Shown here piece after piece: positions 16,506 to 25,108 of a DNA stretch of 64,000 nt (positions are counted from its first letter, which is position 1; each line of letters begins with the position of its first letter). The position numbers and the translations under genes were made by a program. The notes under the pieces are model-generated. The model searched no databases. It had not been told where the DNA came from and saw only the letters and a program-made list of their open reading frames with translations. Source of the DNA: Dietzia timorensis (GTDB lineage Bacteria; Actinomycetota; Actinomycetes; Mycobacteriales; Mycobacteriaceae); the NCBI RefSeq assembly GCF_001659785.1, contig NZ_CP015961.1, forward strand, positions 1,364,001 through 1,428,000, given 5' to 3'.

Positions 16506-17306
16506 CTAGGAAACCGGTGCCGCTTTGCTCTCGTCGAACAGCGTCGCGTCGTGCGCGTTGAAGATCATCAGATTCGGGTCACGCTGCTTCCACAATTCGT
16601 GTAGTCGATCCTGGTTGTCGAGATACATCCCCAGGTCGAATGCGTTGAGGTAGGCCTGCGCCTTCATTCCGAACGGCACGCGGCGCCGGAGCCCTCGAAT
16701 CTCATTGCGGTGGTCGAATGCATCTCCGCAGTGCAAGAGCCAGCGTCCGCCGTCATCCACCGCCACGCACGCATGCCCGCGCGAATGCCCGGGCATGGTA
16801 ACCAGCACAATGCCCGGATCGATCTCGGTGAGCTCTTTCGCTGCCGCGAAGTCGTTCCACCGTTCGCCGTACGGGCTGTGCTCGACGACCTTGGGGTCGT
16901 GGGAGAACTGGGCGGTGTTGTAGCGAATTCGCTCGTGGCGGGTCGGCCCGCGCAACGCGCCGAGGGCCTCGGCGCTGGTCACGTGGATCTGGGCTTCCGG
17001 GAAATCGGAGATCCCACCAGCGTGGTCGAAATCCATGTGTGTGAGCACGATATGGCGCACGTCCCGCGGATCGAAACCGAGCGCACGCACCTGGTTGATC
17101 GCGAACTCCTGCGGGTCGGCGGCCAGACCGAGCACGTGGCGCATGGGGCCGAGGCGGGCCGCAGGCTCGGCGAAGTCCGCCCCGCTCATCCCCGAGTCGA
17201 CGAGCACGAGACCAGCCGGGGTCTCGATGAGTAACACGTGACACACCATGCGGGCTACCGAGGTGTTCATCGTTCCACAGTTGAGGTGGTGGACGCGTAG
17301 ACCCAT
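16506..17306 (-). CDS. Metallo-beta-lactamase-fold hydrolase (AHL-lactonase-like)
   Basis: A 266-residue MBL-fold hydrolase. The zinc motif HxDxDH is in VLTHMDFDHAGGI. Further metal ligands are the His in MPGHSRGHACV and the Asp in LLHCGDAFDH. Size and motif layout resemble the N-acyl-homoserine-lactonase-like subfamily, but many members hydrolyse other lactones or esters. ATG at 17306 has GAGG upstream. It is divergent from the serine hydrolase gene at 17408, with about 100 bases shared between them. Confidence 0.82.
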   Translation of the reverse strand: MGLRVHHLNCGTMNTSVARMVCHVLLIETPAGLVLVDSGMSGADFAEPAARLGPMRHVLGLAADPQEFAINQVRALGFDPRDVRHIVLTHMDFDHAGGISDFPEAQIHVTSAEALGALRGPTRHERIRYNTAQFSHDPKVVEHSPYGERWNDFAAAKELTEIDPGIVLVTMPGHSRGHACVAVDDGGRWLLHCGDAFDHRNEIRGLRRRVPFGMKAQAYLNAFDLGMYLDNQDRLHELWKQRDPNLMIFNAHDATLFDESKAAPVS

Positions 17307-17407
17307 CGGACGGTTTCCTCACTTCGAAGTGGCTGCAATCTGTGGCACAAGCTAGCACGGAACGCGCAACGGCACGGTCCGATTTCCATGCTGGATAAGG
17401 TGGGGGC

Positions 17408-18274
17408 ATGGTCGACGATAATCAGCGCACGCGCGTGCTCGAAGCCCTGGCCGACATCGATGCATGGCCGGTCGACAATGCCGCCGCCGCGGTGATCGCG
17501 CCTCTTGGCTCTGGCGAAGCTCCCAAGGTCCTCGCAACCTACGGCGATACCGGCGCGGCGTTCGAACTTGCCTCGGTGACCAAGCTTCTCACGGCAGGTG
17601 CCGCCCTCATGGCCATTGAGGAAGGCGCGATCGAACTCGATGAGGCAGCAGGGCCGCGAGGGTCGACGGTGCGGCACCTACTTGCCCATGCCTCGGGCGT
17701 AGCCTTCGATTCCGCGGAGGTCAAGGCCGAACCGGGAACCAAGCGCATCTATTCGAGCGCCGGCTACGAGATCCTCGCGGGGCACATCGCGGACTCTACG
17801 GGGATAGATTTCCCGTCATATCTCGCCGAAGGGTTGTGCGGCGCGTTGGGGATGACGTCGACGGAACTCGACGGCTCGGCGGGGCACGGCGCCCGATCGA
17901 ACGTGGACGACCTGAGCGCGCTGGCCGCGGAAATGCTTTCGCCGCGGGTGCTTTCGCCGCTGACGTGGACAGAGGCGTGCGAGGTTGCCTGGCCGGAGAT
18001 CAACGGACTCGTGCCCGGCTATGGGATGTTCAAGCCATGCCCATGGGGGCTGGGGCCGGAAATCAAAGGCGACAAGAGCGCTCACTGGACCGGCACGCAG
18101 AATTCCGCGCGCACCTTCGGCCACTTCGGCCAGTCGGGAACGCTGCTGTGGGTCGATCCCGAAGCTGGCGACGGGGGAGTGGCGCTCGTCGTCCTCACCG
18201 ACCGCGCGTTCGGGGATTGGGCCAAGCCGCTGTGGACGAATCTGTCCGATGCCGTGATCACGGCGACCGGATAG
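17408..18274 (+). CDS. Serine hydrolase of the beta-lactamase family
   Basis: A 288-residue protein of the class C beta-lactamase / D,D-peptidase-like family. The active-site SxxK is SVTK in FELASVTKLLTAG (about residue 58), and the tyrosine motif is YSSAGYEIL (about 118). The conserved LLAHASGV follows the usual pattern LLTHTSGL. No signal peptide is visible, so it is likely cytoplasmic and an esterase or peptidase rather than a true beta-lactamase. The substrate cannot be predicted. Confidence 0.82.
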   Translation: MVDDNQRTRVLEALADIDAWPVDNAAAAVIAPLGSGEAPKVLATYGDTGAAFELASVTKLLTAGAALMAIEEGAIELDEAAGPRGSTVRHLLAHASGVAFDSAEVKAEPGTKRIYSSAGYEILAGHIADSTGIDFPSYLAEGLCGALGMTSTELDGSAGHGARSNVDDLSALAAEMLSPRVLSPLTWTEACEVAWPEINGLVPGYGMFKPCPWGLGPEIKGDKSAHWTGTQNSARTFGHFGQSGTLLWVDPEAGDGGVALVVLTDRAFGDWAKPLWTNLSDAVITATG

Positions 18275-18537
18275 CTGCTGCGTCCGACGTCATACCTGAA
18301 CTTCCCAGCTCTACATCCGTGTGGGCGACACGCCGTCTCGGTGCCACGCCCGGACGCGCCGAGGGCTGTACGTTAACTGAGAATGCCGAACTGTACCTTG
18401 TAGCCGTTAGACACATGAGGCACACTGGGATTCAGCTGTAACACGAGACAACAGAATTTACATATAGACATCAGAACTCACCTGGTTCTTGAGGCGTAGG
18501 GGAAGACGTTCCTCAAGCGAATCGGGAGTGTTGTTCG
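18275..18537. other. Intergenic region upstream of the DUF3145 gene
   Basis: No gene is seen in 263 bases. AT-rich stretches at about 18440-18475, including TTTACATATAGACAT, are the likeliest promoter area for the downstream gene. No hairpin with a T run was found after the serine hydrolase. Confidence 0.35.
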
Positions 18538-19047
18538 ATGACAGACCTAAAAATTTACGGAGACACGACGACGGGTGTGGTTTTCATCCATGCCACGCCG
18601 GTGGCTCTGTGCCAGCATGTGGAGTGGTCCTTGCGGACCATTCTCGAACGATCCGGCGAGCTCCAATGGGCCGAGCAGCCGGCGCTTTCCGGTGCCCGGA
18701 AGGCGATCATCGACTGGATCGGCCCGGTGGGGACCGGCGCCCGTCTTGCGCAGGCCCTTGAGAAGTGGGATCTCATCTCATTCGAGGTCACCGAGGATCC
18801 CTCGGAGATGGTCGACGGTGAGCGATTTTCGTACACTCCTGACCTCGGTATGTGGCGAGGACAGACGGGTGCCTCCGGCGACGTTGTGCTCGGCGAGGAC
18901 CGCCTCCGCCACCTGATGAGCCAGGGCGCCGAGTCGTTCCACGCCGCCATGGAAGAAGAGCTGGGCACCGCCTGGGACAGCGCCCTGGAGCCGCTTCGCG
19001 GTTTCGACAACACCCCGGAAGTGACCTGGCTTTCGCGCGTGGGCTAA
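18538..19047 (+). CDS. DUF3145 family protein
   Basis: A 169-residue conserved actinobacterial protein matching DUF3145. Its start, TTTGVVFIHATPVALCQHVE, and the middle segment KAIIDWIGPVGTGARLA are what I recognise from the family. No transmembrane segment or catalytic motif is visible. A GGGAG box precedes ATG 18538. In relatives the family is conserved and usually single-copy; function unknown. Confidence 0.85.
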   Translation: MTDLKIYGDTTTGVVFIHATPVALCQHVEWSLRTILERSGELQWAEQPALSGARKAIIDWIGPVGTGARLAQALEKWDLISFEVTEDPSEMVDGERFSYTPDLGMWRGQTGASGDVVLGEDRLRHLMSQGAESFHAAMEEELGTAWDSALEPLRGFDNTPEVTWLSRVG

Positions 19048-19090
19048 CGCCCGTCGCGGCCGTCGGTGACCCCGAACAACACTCCCGGGC

Positions 19091-20236
19091 TCACTCGGTT
19101 CCGGCTACGGCGATGCCGCGGTCGGCAAGCAATTGCCGAAGTACGTCGGGATAATTCGTGATGATCCCGTCGACACCGGCGTCGAGGAGGTACTCCATCG
19201 TGGCGATGTGGTCGACCGTCCACGGGATCACCTTCAGACCCAGCTCGTGCGCCCGGCTGACTAGCTCGGGCGTTGTATAAGGTTCGCACCCAGTTTTTGA
19301 GACATCGCAGGTCTGCGGCGCGGTATCCACCGGGGAATAGGCTTTGACGCCCGCTAGCGATGCCGCCGCGGCGACGCCGTCTCCGCCGAAATCGTCGACA
19401 TCGAGTCCACCGAGCCACGGAGACCTTCCTGGCCTCCCGACCTCGAGGAAGTCCCCATTCGTCAGCGCAACGAGGGGGATCGAGGGGTCGATCTCGTTCA
19501 TGAGCCGGAGCGCGCCCCAATCGAAGCTCTGAATCTCGACTCGGTCGCTGAACCCTGACGCGGTGATCTCCTCATGGACTCGTCGCACGAATTGCTCGCG
19601 GGGCGCGGTCTCTTCCGGCGCCGCGGCCTCTACTTTCGTTTCGATATTGAAACGCACATCCCCGTTTCCGCTTTCTCGCACGAGATCGAATACCTCTGCA
19701 AGCGTCATCATCAGGGTGCCGGGATGAAGCTGCTGGTCCGGATATTCGGGCTTGCGCAAGGAGCCGCAGTCGAGCGTCCGAATCTGCGCGAGGGTGAGGT
19801 CCTTGACGAAATGCTCGGTGTAGGGAAATTGGGGGTCGCCGTCGGTGAGAGGCTCGGTGTCCTGGCAGACGGCCTTATTGATCTTGCGGTCGTGTGTGAC
19901 TACGACCTGCCCGTCTTTGGTGATCTGCGTGTCGAGCTCGAGTGTTGTGACGCCTAGCTTCAGGGCCTCGCCGAAGGAATGCGGGGAACTTTCGACGTGG
20001 AGCCCGATACCACCGCGATGGGCCTGGAGGTCGAAACCGTCGGGCAGATGATTCATCGATTCGTCCTTGCTTCCAGAGCCCAGTGAACCGAGGCTAGCGG
20101 AAACTGTCGATAACGACACTGAATGGCTTGCCGTGTTGAGGGACGGGGACGGGGAAGGGGACGCGGAAACAGCAGGGACGATCCCTGCCATCAGCGTGAC
20201 ACTAACCGCAGCTGCGCGGGCGGTCCTCAGAGCAAG
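19091..20236 (-). CDS. Secreted glycerophosphodiester phosphodiesterase
   Basis: A GDPD-family TIM-barrel enzyme that hydrolyses glycerophosphodiesters to glycerol 3-phosphate and an alcohol. The N-terminus after the GTG at 20236 (LALRTARAAAVSVTLMAGIV then AVSAS) is a signal peptide. Catalytic motifs are LQAHRGG (His/Arg), TTLELDTQ (Glu-x-Asp) and VVVTHDRK (His). The C-terminus has LKVIPWTVD and DAGVDGIITNYPDVL, usual for the family. A longer GTG start at 20302 is open but adds 22 residues before the signal peptide. The enzyme likely acts outside the membrane in phosphate or glycerol scavenging. Confidence 0.88.
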   Translation of the reverse strand, partial: LALRTARAAAVSVTLMAGIVPAVSASPSPSPSLNTASHSVSLSTVSASLGSLGSGSKDESMNHLPDGFDLQAHRGGIGLHVESSPHSFGEALKLGVTTLELDTQITKDGQVVVTHDRKINKAVCQDTEPLTDGDPQFPYTEHFVKDLTLAQIRTLDCGSLRKPEYPDQQLHPGTLMMTLAEVFDLVRESGNGDVRFNIETKVEAAAPEETAPREQFVRRVHEEITASGFSDRVEIQSFDWGALRLMNEIDPSIPLVALTNGDFLEVGRPGRSPWLGGLDVDDFGGDGVAAAASLAGVKAYSPVDTAPQTCDVSKTGCEPYTTPELVSRAHELGLKVIPWTVDHIATMEYLLDAGVDGIITNYPDVLRQLLADRGIAVAGTE

Positions 20237-20369
20237 CACTGCGTTCTCTTTCGACGACGTTATTGGAGCCCGAAGACTATTCGGCCCATTGATGCCCGCC
20301 ACCGTAGGAGACGTGAGTTTACGGCGGGTTGCCAGCCGATAGACGAATGGAAAAGCGCCGCGAACGACT

Positions 20370-20406
20370 TCGCGCCCACTTCCCCGGAGTGGGGAAATGG
20401 GCGCGA
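20370..20406. terminator. Strong hairpin downstream of accD6
   Basis: A 37-base inverted repeat with 16-base arms (CGCGCCCA... / ...TGGGCGCG, one mismatch) and a 5-base loop GGAGT, 20 bases after the accD6 stop. On minus, a short T run follows about 15 bases later. This makes it a likely end of the fabD-acpM-accD6 transcript, although the T run is weak. Confidence 0.55.
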
Positions 20407-20425
20407 GGTGCGCGAGCCTGTACGA

Positions 20426-21883
20426 CTAGAGCGGAATGTTGTTGTGTTCGCCGCGCTGGTGCGGTGCGAGTGCCAGCGTGGACGCGATACGATAGCGCGT
20501 CTCGGCCGGCTGAATGACCTCGTCGACGACGCCGATATCCATCGCACGGCCGACGCCGCCGGAAATCTTGGCGTGCTCCTCGGCCAATCGCTCGTGGAGC
20601 GCCTCGCGCTCGGACTCCGGCGCCGCTGCTAGCGCACGCTTGTGCAAGACGCCTACGGCGGCCTTGGCGCCCATGACGGCTACCTCAGCGTTCGGCCATG
20701 CGTACACTGCCGACGCGCCGAGCGCCATCGAGTTCATGGCGATATAAGCGCCGCCGTAGATCTTGCGCGTGACGAGGGTGACCCTGGCGACCTTCGCTTC
20801 CGAGAATGCGTGAAGCAGCTTGGCGCCGCGGCGTACGACTCCGTCCCACTCCTGGGCCACGCCCGGGAGATACCCCGGTACGTCGACAAGGACGACGAGC
20901 GGGATGCCGAACGCGTCGGCCATGCGCACGAAACGGGCCGCCTTCTCCGCAGATTCGGAGTTGAGGCATCCGCCCAGGCGAAGAGGGTTGTTCGCGATGA
21001 GTCCCACGGTTCGACCTGCGAGGCGCCCAAAGCCGACAACGATCGACGGAGCCCATTTGCTCTGCAGCTCAACAAAACTAGAGGATCCGTCCTCGCGGGC
21101 ATCGACGACGTGATCAACGATGGGATGGACATCGTAGGCCCGCCGCGGGGACTCCGGGAAGAGAGCGCCGATGTCAGCGTGCTCGTCACGGAGAGCCTCC
21201 GAGTCAAAGACTCCCTGCTGGCTGAGTAGCGTCGAGAGCTCACGCGCCCTCTCGTAAGCCTCGGATTCCGAATCGCTGGCGATGTGGCACACGCCCGACT
21301 TGCGGTGGTGGGCGGTCGGTCCTCCGAGCTCGATCTGGGTGACCTGCTCGCCGGTGACCTGGCGCACCACATCGGGCCCGGTGACGAACACTTTGCCCTC
21401 GGGGGCCATGATGACCACGTCCGTGAGCGCGGGGCCGTACGCGGCTCCGCCGGCTGCTGCGCCCAGTACGACGGAGATCTGCGGAATCTTCCCGGATGCG
21501 CGAACCATTGCGTGGAACACGAGCCCGACACCGTGTAGCGCCTCGACGCCCTCGGCGAGCCGAGCGCCACCGGAGTGCCACAGCCCGATGCACGGCACGC
21601 CTTCTTCCAAAGCGGTGTCGATCGCGGAAACGATATGTGCGCAGCCAACGTGGCCCATCGCCCCGCCCATTATCGTGGCATCGGTGCAGAAGGCGACGAC
21701 GGGAGAACCGTTGATAGTTCCGCGTGCTGCGACAACACCGGCGCGGTCGTAGGTATCGGGGGCGTCGGCTGCCTGAAGTGGGGACAAGGTGCCCTCGTCC
21801 AGAAGCGTGGCGAGACGTACGTACGGATTGCGCGGATCCACGTCTTCGATAGTGGAGATGTCAGGTGTAGCGAATGCAGTCAT
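20426..21883 (-). CDS. accD6: Acyl-CoA carboxylase beta subunit (AccD6-type carboxyltransferase)
   Basis: A 485-residue biotin-dependent carboxyltransferase subunit that makes malonyl-CoA (and possibly methylmalonyl-CoA) for fatty-acid synthesis. It aligns over its length with M. tuberculosis AccD6: DPRNPYVRL near the start, GIWHSGGARLAEGV-like LWHSGGARLAEGVEAL, AAGGAAYGPALTDVV, NPLRLGGCLNSESAEKAARF and the terminal NNIPL. The paired crotonase-like oxyanion regions are intact. ATG 21883 has AAGGA upstream. In mycobacteria it follows kasB; here it follows acpM after a 430-base gap. A biotinylated alpha subunit must come from elsewhere. Confidence 0.93.
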   Translation of the reverse strand: MTAFATPDISTIEDVDPRNPYVRLATLLDEGTLSPLQAADAPDTYDRAGVVAARGTINGSPVVAFCTDATIMGGAMGHVGCAHIVSAIDTALEEGVPCIGLWHSGGARLAEGVEALHGVGLVFHAMVRASGKIPQISVVLGAAAGGAAYGPALTDVVIMAPEGKVFVTGPDVVRQVTGEQVTQIELGGPTAHHRKSGVCHIASDSESEAYERARELSTLLSQQGVFDSEALRDEHADIGALFPESPRRAYDVHPIVDHVVDAREDGSSSFVELQSKWAPSIVVGFGRLAGRTVGLIANNPLRLGGCLNSESAEKAARFVRMADAFGIPLVVLVDVPGYLPGVAQEWDGVVRRGAKLLHAFSEAKVARVTLVTRKIYGGAYIAMNSMALGASAVYAWPNAEVAVMGAKAAVGVLHKRALAAAPESEREALHERLAEEHAKISGGVGRAMDIGVVDEVIQPAETRYRIASTLALAPHQRGEHNNIPL

Positions 21884-22313
21884 AGCTGGCGTTTCCTTAA
21901 AGGCTCTTCATTTGTCGAGTGGCTGTGCCACGTGCTCGACCTCGCGCTTGACGCGATCAATATGCGGAGGAAAGTGCCGCTTGGGGTGGAAGCAGCCAGT
22001 TCCGTCGTAACGATCCGAAAGTTCGTGCTTGCTGCGCTCACTGGCGTATCGGACGACGGACTACATGCTGTTACGCGTTCGAGGAGTTCGCGGTGAGGGG
22101 CGATCTCTCCGACTACCTGAATGCGGCTGCGCTGGACGCAGGGGCGGAAGGCGCTATTCGCTCACACCGGCTGCCAGGTGGTCCTAGAGGCAACGGAGCG
22201 TGGGGTGAGGCCCACGGATATTTGTGAACGAAGTGGTAGTGCGTATCAATGGTATCGCGGTGCGGCTAATGCCGCACGCCGGCCGGCGGTTGCCGACCGA
22301 CGGGGCAGGAAGG
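21884..22313. other. Gene-free gap where kasA/kasB lie in mycobacteria
   Basis: 430 bases between the accD6 start and the acpM stop. In M. tuberculosis two beta-ketoacyl-ACP synthase genes occupy this place. I read the minus frames and found no KAS motif or convincing start. A 50-codon open stretch (22060 to 21908, minus) ends PPHIDRVKREVEHVAQPLDK but lacks a clear start and has no recognisable homology. The AccD6 promoter may lie here. Confidence 0.6.
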
Positions 22314-22562
22314 CTAGGCCTCGATCTTCTCGACGTACGAGACGGCGTCGCCGACCGTACGCAGTTTACCGAGATCCTCGTCGGGAATCTCCACGCCGTA
22401 GCGGTCTTCGAGCTGCACGGCGATTTCCACCATGGACAGCGAATCGATATCGAGATCATCTACGAACGACTTCTCCTCGGTGACTTCCGAGGGCTCGATC
22501 CCGGTAACCTCTTCGACTACCTCGGCGAGGCCGGAGATGATTTCTTCCTTGGTGCGTGCCAT
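22314..22562 (-). CDS. acpM: Acyl carrier protein
   Basis: An 82-residue acyl carrier protein. The 4'-phosphopantetheine attachment serine is in DDLDIDSLSMVEI (about residue 41). It has the typical acidic four-helix ACP sequence, ending AVSYVEKIEA. M. tuberculosis AcpM has a long C-terminal extension; this one is of ordinary bacterial size. A ribosome-site-like AAAGG precedes ATG 22562. It lies between fabD and accD6, as in the mycobacterial FAS-II operon. Confidence 0.95.
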   Translation of the reverse strand: MARTKEEIISGLAEVVEEVTGIEPSEVTEEKSFVDDLDIDSLSMVEIAVQLEDRYGVEIPDEDLGKLRTVGDAVSYVEKIEA

Positions 22563-22669
22563 GGGTAAACCTTTCGTTTGGGGGCTTTAATCTTGCTGGT
22601 CTCGGACCGCCCGATGGGGCGGGCTCAAGTATGAATGGCGCTGGGGCGAAGTCTCCACAGCGCCGTGCG

Positions 22670-23644
22670 TCAAGCGCAGTGGTACAGACTAGCCGACGCG
22701 GACATCGCGAGACTGTTCGCGGAATCCAGGTCGTCCGGGCCCTGCATCGCGAGCCGGTCGACGCCGCGCATCTGGCGTTTTGCGATGCCGGCGAGTGCAC
22801 CGGAGGGAGGGAGTTCGATGAACGCCGACACGCCGAGCTCTGTCTGCGTTTGCGAGCACAGGTCCCATCGCACGGGGGAGGTCACCTGCGAGACGACCCG
22901 GTCGAGGGCCTCGTGGCCGGAACTCACAGCCTGTCCGTCGACGTTGGACAACAGGGTGCATTCCGGATCGGACACCGTTACTGCCGCTGCTGCCGTTGCG
23001 AACTCCTCGACGGCGGATTGCATGAACGGCGTATGGAAAGCGCCTGCCACCTCGAGCTGCCTTACCTTCGCGCGCGTTGGGGGATTCTCCGACAGTGCGG
23101 CGCACGCCGCAGCGTCGCCAGCGGCGACGATCTGGCCGGAGGCATTGATGTTCGCGGGGTAGAGGCCTGCGTCGGCAATTGCTGTGCGCACCTCGTTCTC
23201 ACGGCCCCCGAGCACGGCGACCATCGAGGTGTCGTGATCGGCGCACGCCTTGGCCATCGCCGAACCACGGATGGCGGCAAGCAGCACGGCGTCGTCATCG
23301 GAGATGACGCCGGCCATTGCGAGAGCGGCGAGTTCGCCAATGGAATGTCCGGCGACCACGGTGTCGCGGTGGCGATCGTCTGCTGGCGAAACTTCTGCTT
23401 CGGGCAAGAGGCCGCGATCTCGAAGTTCCGCTGCCGCGAGAAGCGCTGCGGCAACCACGAGAGGCTGCGTCACGGCAGTGTCGCGGATCTCGTCCTTCGA
23501 CGCGGTTGTACCGAGCGTGACGAGGTCGAGACCGCTGGCGGCGGACCATTGCTCAAGGCGGGCGCGAGCTCCGGGACGCTCTAGCCAGTCGGCGAGCATC
23601 CCAGGCTTCTGCGAGCCTTGTCCGGGGGCGTTGAATGAAAGCAC
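22670..23644 (-). CDS. fabD: Malonyl-CoA:ACP transacylase
   Basis: A 324-residue enzyme that moves malonyl from CoA to the acyl carrier protein. The N-terminus FNAPGQGSQKPGML is the family signature. The nucleophile Ser lies in VVAGHSIGELAALAMAG, and the catalytic His in VAGAFHTPFM. The GTG at 23644 is the start. No clear ribosome site precedes it; a TATGGAT box about 20 bases upstream suggests a short or nearly leaderless transcript. It lies 107 bases before acpM and 163 bases after mabR. Function is well supported by motifs and position. Confidence 0.93.
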   Translation of the reverse strand: MLSFNAPGQGSQKPGMLADWLERPGARARLEQWSAASGLDLVTLGTTASKDEIRDTAVTQPLVVAAALLAAAELRDRGLLPEAEVSPADDRHRDTVVAGHSIGELAALAMAGVISDDDAVLLAAIRGSAMAKACADHDTSMVAVLGGRENEVRTAIADAGLYPANINASGQIVAAGDAAACAALSENPPTRAKVRQLEVAGAFHTPFMQSAVEEFATAAAAVTVSDPECTLLSNVDGQAVSSGHEALDRVVSQVTSPVRWDLCSQTQTELGVSAFIELPPSGALAGIAKRQMRGVDRLAMQGPDDLDSANSLAMSASASLYHCA

Positions 23645-23647
23645 GTG

Positions 23648-23692
23648 TTAAAGCAAACACCCGATCCATAGTCGATGCTGATGTTTTGCTAA
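23648..23692. promoter_or_regulatory. Candidate operator/promoter of fabD-acpM-accD6
   Basis: An imperfect inverted repeat (TTAAAGCAAACA at 23648-23659 and TGTTTTGCTAA at 23682-23692) brackets a TATGGAT-like -10 box just upstream of fabD. In mycobacteria MabR controls this promoter, so the repeat is a candidate MabR site. The assignment is inference. Confidence 0.35.
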
Positions 23693-23794
23693 CCAGAATG
23701 CGCACTCAAAATTTGTAGGGATCCCACAATACTGCTGGTATGTCGTGCCCTATCTGTTATCAAAGAATTTTCGTTACACGAACTACAAGAATGA

Positions 23795-23808
23795 GATTTA
23801 TGTAAATC
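23795..23808. promoter_or_regulatory. Perfect palindrome at the mabR stop
   Basis: GATTTATGTAAATC (GATTTA / TAAATC arms) overlaps the mabR stop codon and precedes the fabD promoter. It could be an operator or a chance AT-rich palindrome. Confidence 0.25.
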
Positions 23809-25108
23809 AGTGTGACGAGTGGGGCGCCAGGCGCCCCAGAGTCAGGGCAATCCGCAGGACAAAGGAGTCGCGGGGCCGGAGGGGGTCGTACTGTGTGATT
23901 TGGGCAACACGTCTAAGGCGATAGCGGACTGTGTTGGGGTGAACGAACAACTCGCGTGCGCATGCCTCAACCTGGCCACCATGCTCGATATATGCGTGGA
24001 GCGTCTCTTCGACAGACGCATCGGCCGCGCGAAGAGGACCTACTACCGTATCGACAAGAGTGCGTCTTGCCGTTTCGTCTCCGGCCAGAATTCTTTCGGG
24101 CAATAGGTCTACGGCAGAAACAGGGCGCGGAGCATTTGGCCACGCGGCGACCGCTTCGAAGCTCTTGATCGCTTCGGCCGCGCTCTGGGGGGCTTGAGAG
24201 AGATTGTTTACTGTCGGGCCGAGGACAACCGGGCCATCGGCAAAGGTCTCGAGAATGCGCTGCGGAATCATTGTGGCCGCAGGAAGCGACCCGGACAAGA
24301 CCACGACGAAGCGGGCGCCCTGCACCACGGCAAGAGCTTGCCGGTCGTCGGCCGTTGCGGCCAGGTGGATGTCGTTGACGGCGGTGATGCCGAGGTTGGC
24401 CTTCGGCAACCCGACAATGACGGTCAGCGGCTGGGTCGTATCCCAGTTCAGGGCCGCCGAACCAGAGTTGAGGTCAGCCATATCGTCTCCGCGAATGATC
24501 GCATCGACAAGCATGGCTTCCATGCGTGTGTCCCAGGAGCCGCGGTTCTCCGCTGCCGCTGCATATACGGCGGCGGCGGTGAACCCGAGTTCGCGACCGT
24601 ATCGAAGCAGCGCCGTGATCGTGGCATTTCTTTGTCCCTCGTTATGTGAAACACGGGGAAGGACCAACTCGAAGTAGTCGAGCGTCGATCGAACGAGTTG
24701 GACCGTTTCCTGGAGCGAAAGGGAGCTGCCGGATTCGCCGGGCAGAAGCTTGAAGGCCGCGATCGTATCGGACAGTTCCGCGTCGGGATTCTTCGTCCAG
24801 GCGGCGAAGTCCCGGATTGCGCTCTGGATGATTAGATGAATCTGTGCCTTCTGGTCCGCCGGCAGTACTTGGAAGAAGGTCAGCTGGGTTTCGAGCCAGT
24901 GCACCGCTTCAGTGGATAGGCGGCCGGAATATCGTGTGAAGCGCCGAAGAAGCGCGTCGGAGATCGGCCGCGTACGCGGCGACTCATCGGATTTCCTTCG
25001 ACGAACGGACTTCGTCTCGGTTTTCGATGAGCCGCTAGCGCGCGCGGCCGAGTTCTCATTCGCGGCCGAGTTGTCGGCCGGGTCGATCGAGTCCAACTCG
25101 AATATCAC
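23807..25108 (-). CDS. mabR: PucR-type transcriptional regulator (MabR homologue)
   Basis: A 433-residue regulator that corresponds in position and layout to M. tuberculosis MabR (Rv2242), regulator of the FAS-II operon. The C-terminal PucR-type helix-turn-helix (about residues 370-430) contains [26 protein letters not shown]. The middle has a GGDEF-like fold region typical of CdaR/PucR proteins. The GTG start overlaps the aceE stop by four bases (GTGA), so it is coupled to pyruvate dehydrogenase synthesis. The first 50 residues are charged and low-complexity. It probably acts at the fabD promoter downstream. Confidence 0.88.
   Translation of the reverse strand: MIFELDSIDPADNSAANENSAARASGSSKTETKSVRRRKSDESPRTRPISDALLRRFTRYSGRLSTEAVHWLETQLTFFQVLPADQKAQIHLIIQSAIRDFAAWTKNPDAELSDTIAAFKLLPGESGSSLSLQETVQLVRSTLDYFELVLPRVSHNEGQRNATITALLRYGRELGFTAAAVYAAAAENRGSWDTRMEAMLVDAIIRGDDMADLNSGSAALNWDTTQPLTVIVGLPKANLGITAVNDIHLAATADDRQALAVVQGARFVVVLSGSLPAATMIPQRILETFADGPVVLGPTVNNLSQAPQSAAEAIKSFEAVAAWPNAPRPVSAVDLLPERILAGDETARRTLVDTVVGPLRAADASVEETLHAYIEHGGQVEACARELFVHPNTVRYRLRRVAQITQYDPLRPRDSFVLRIALTLGRLAPHSSH

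Noticed and set aside
21908-22060. 50-codon minus frame in the kas gap
   Set aside because: No start codon or ribosome site in place, and no similarity to KAS or other families that I can recognise.
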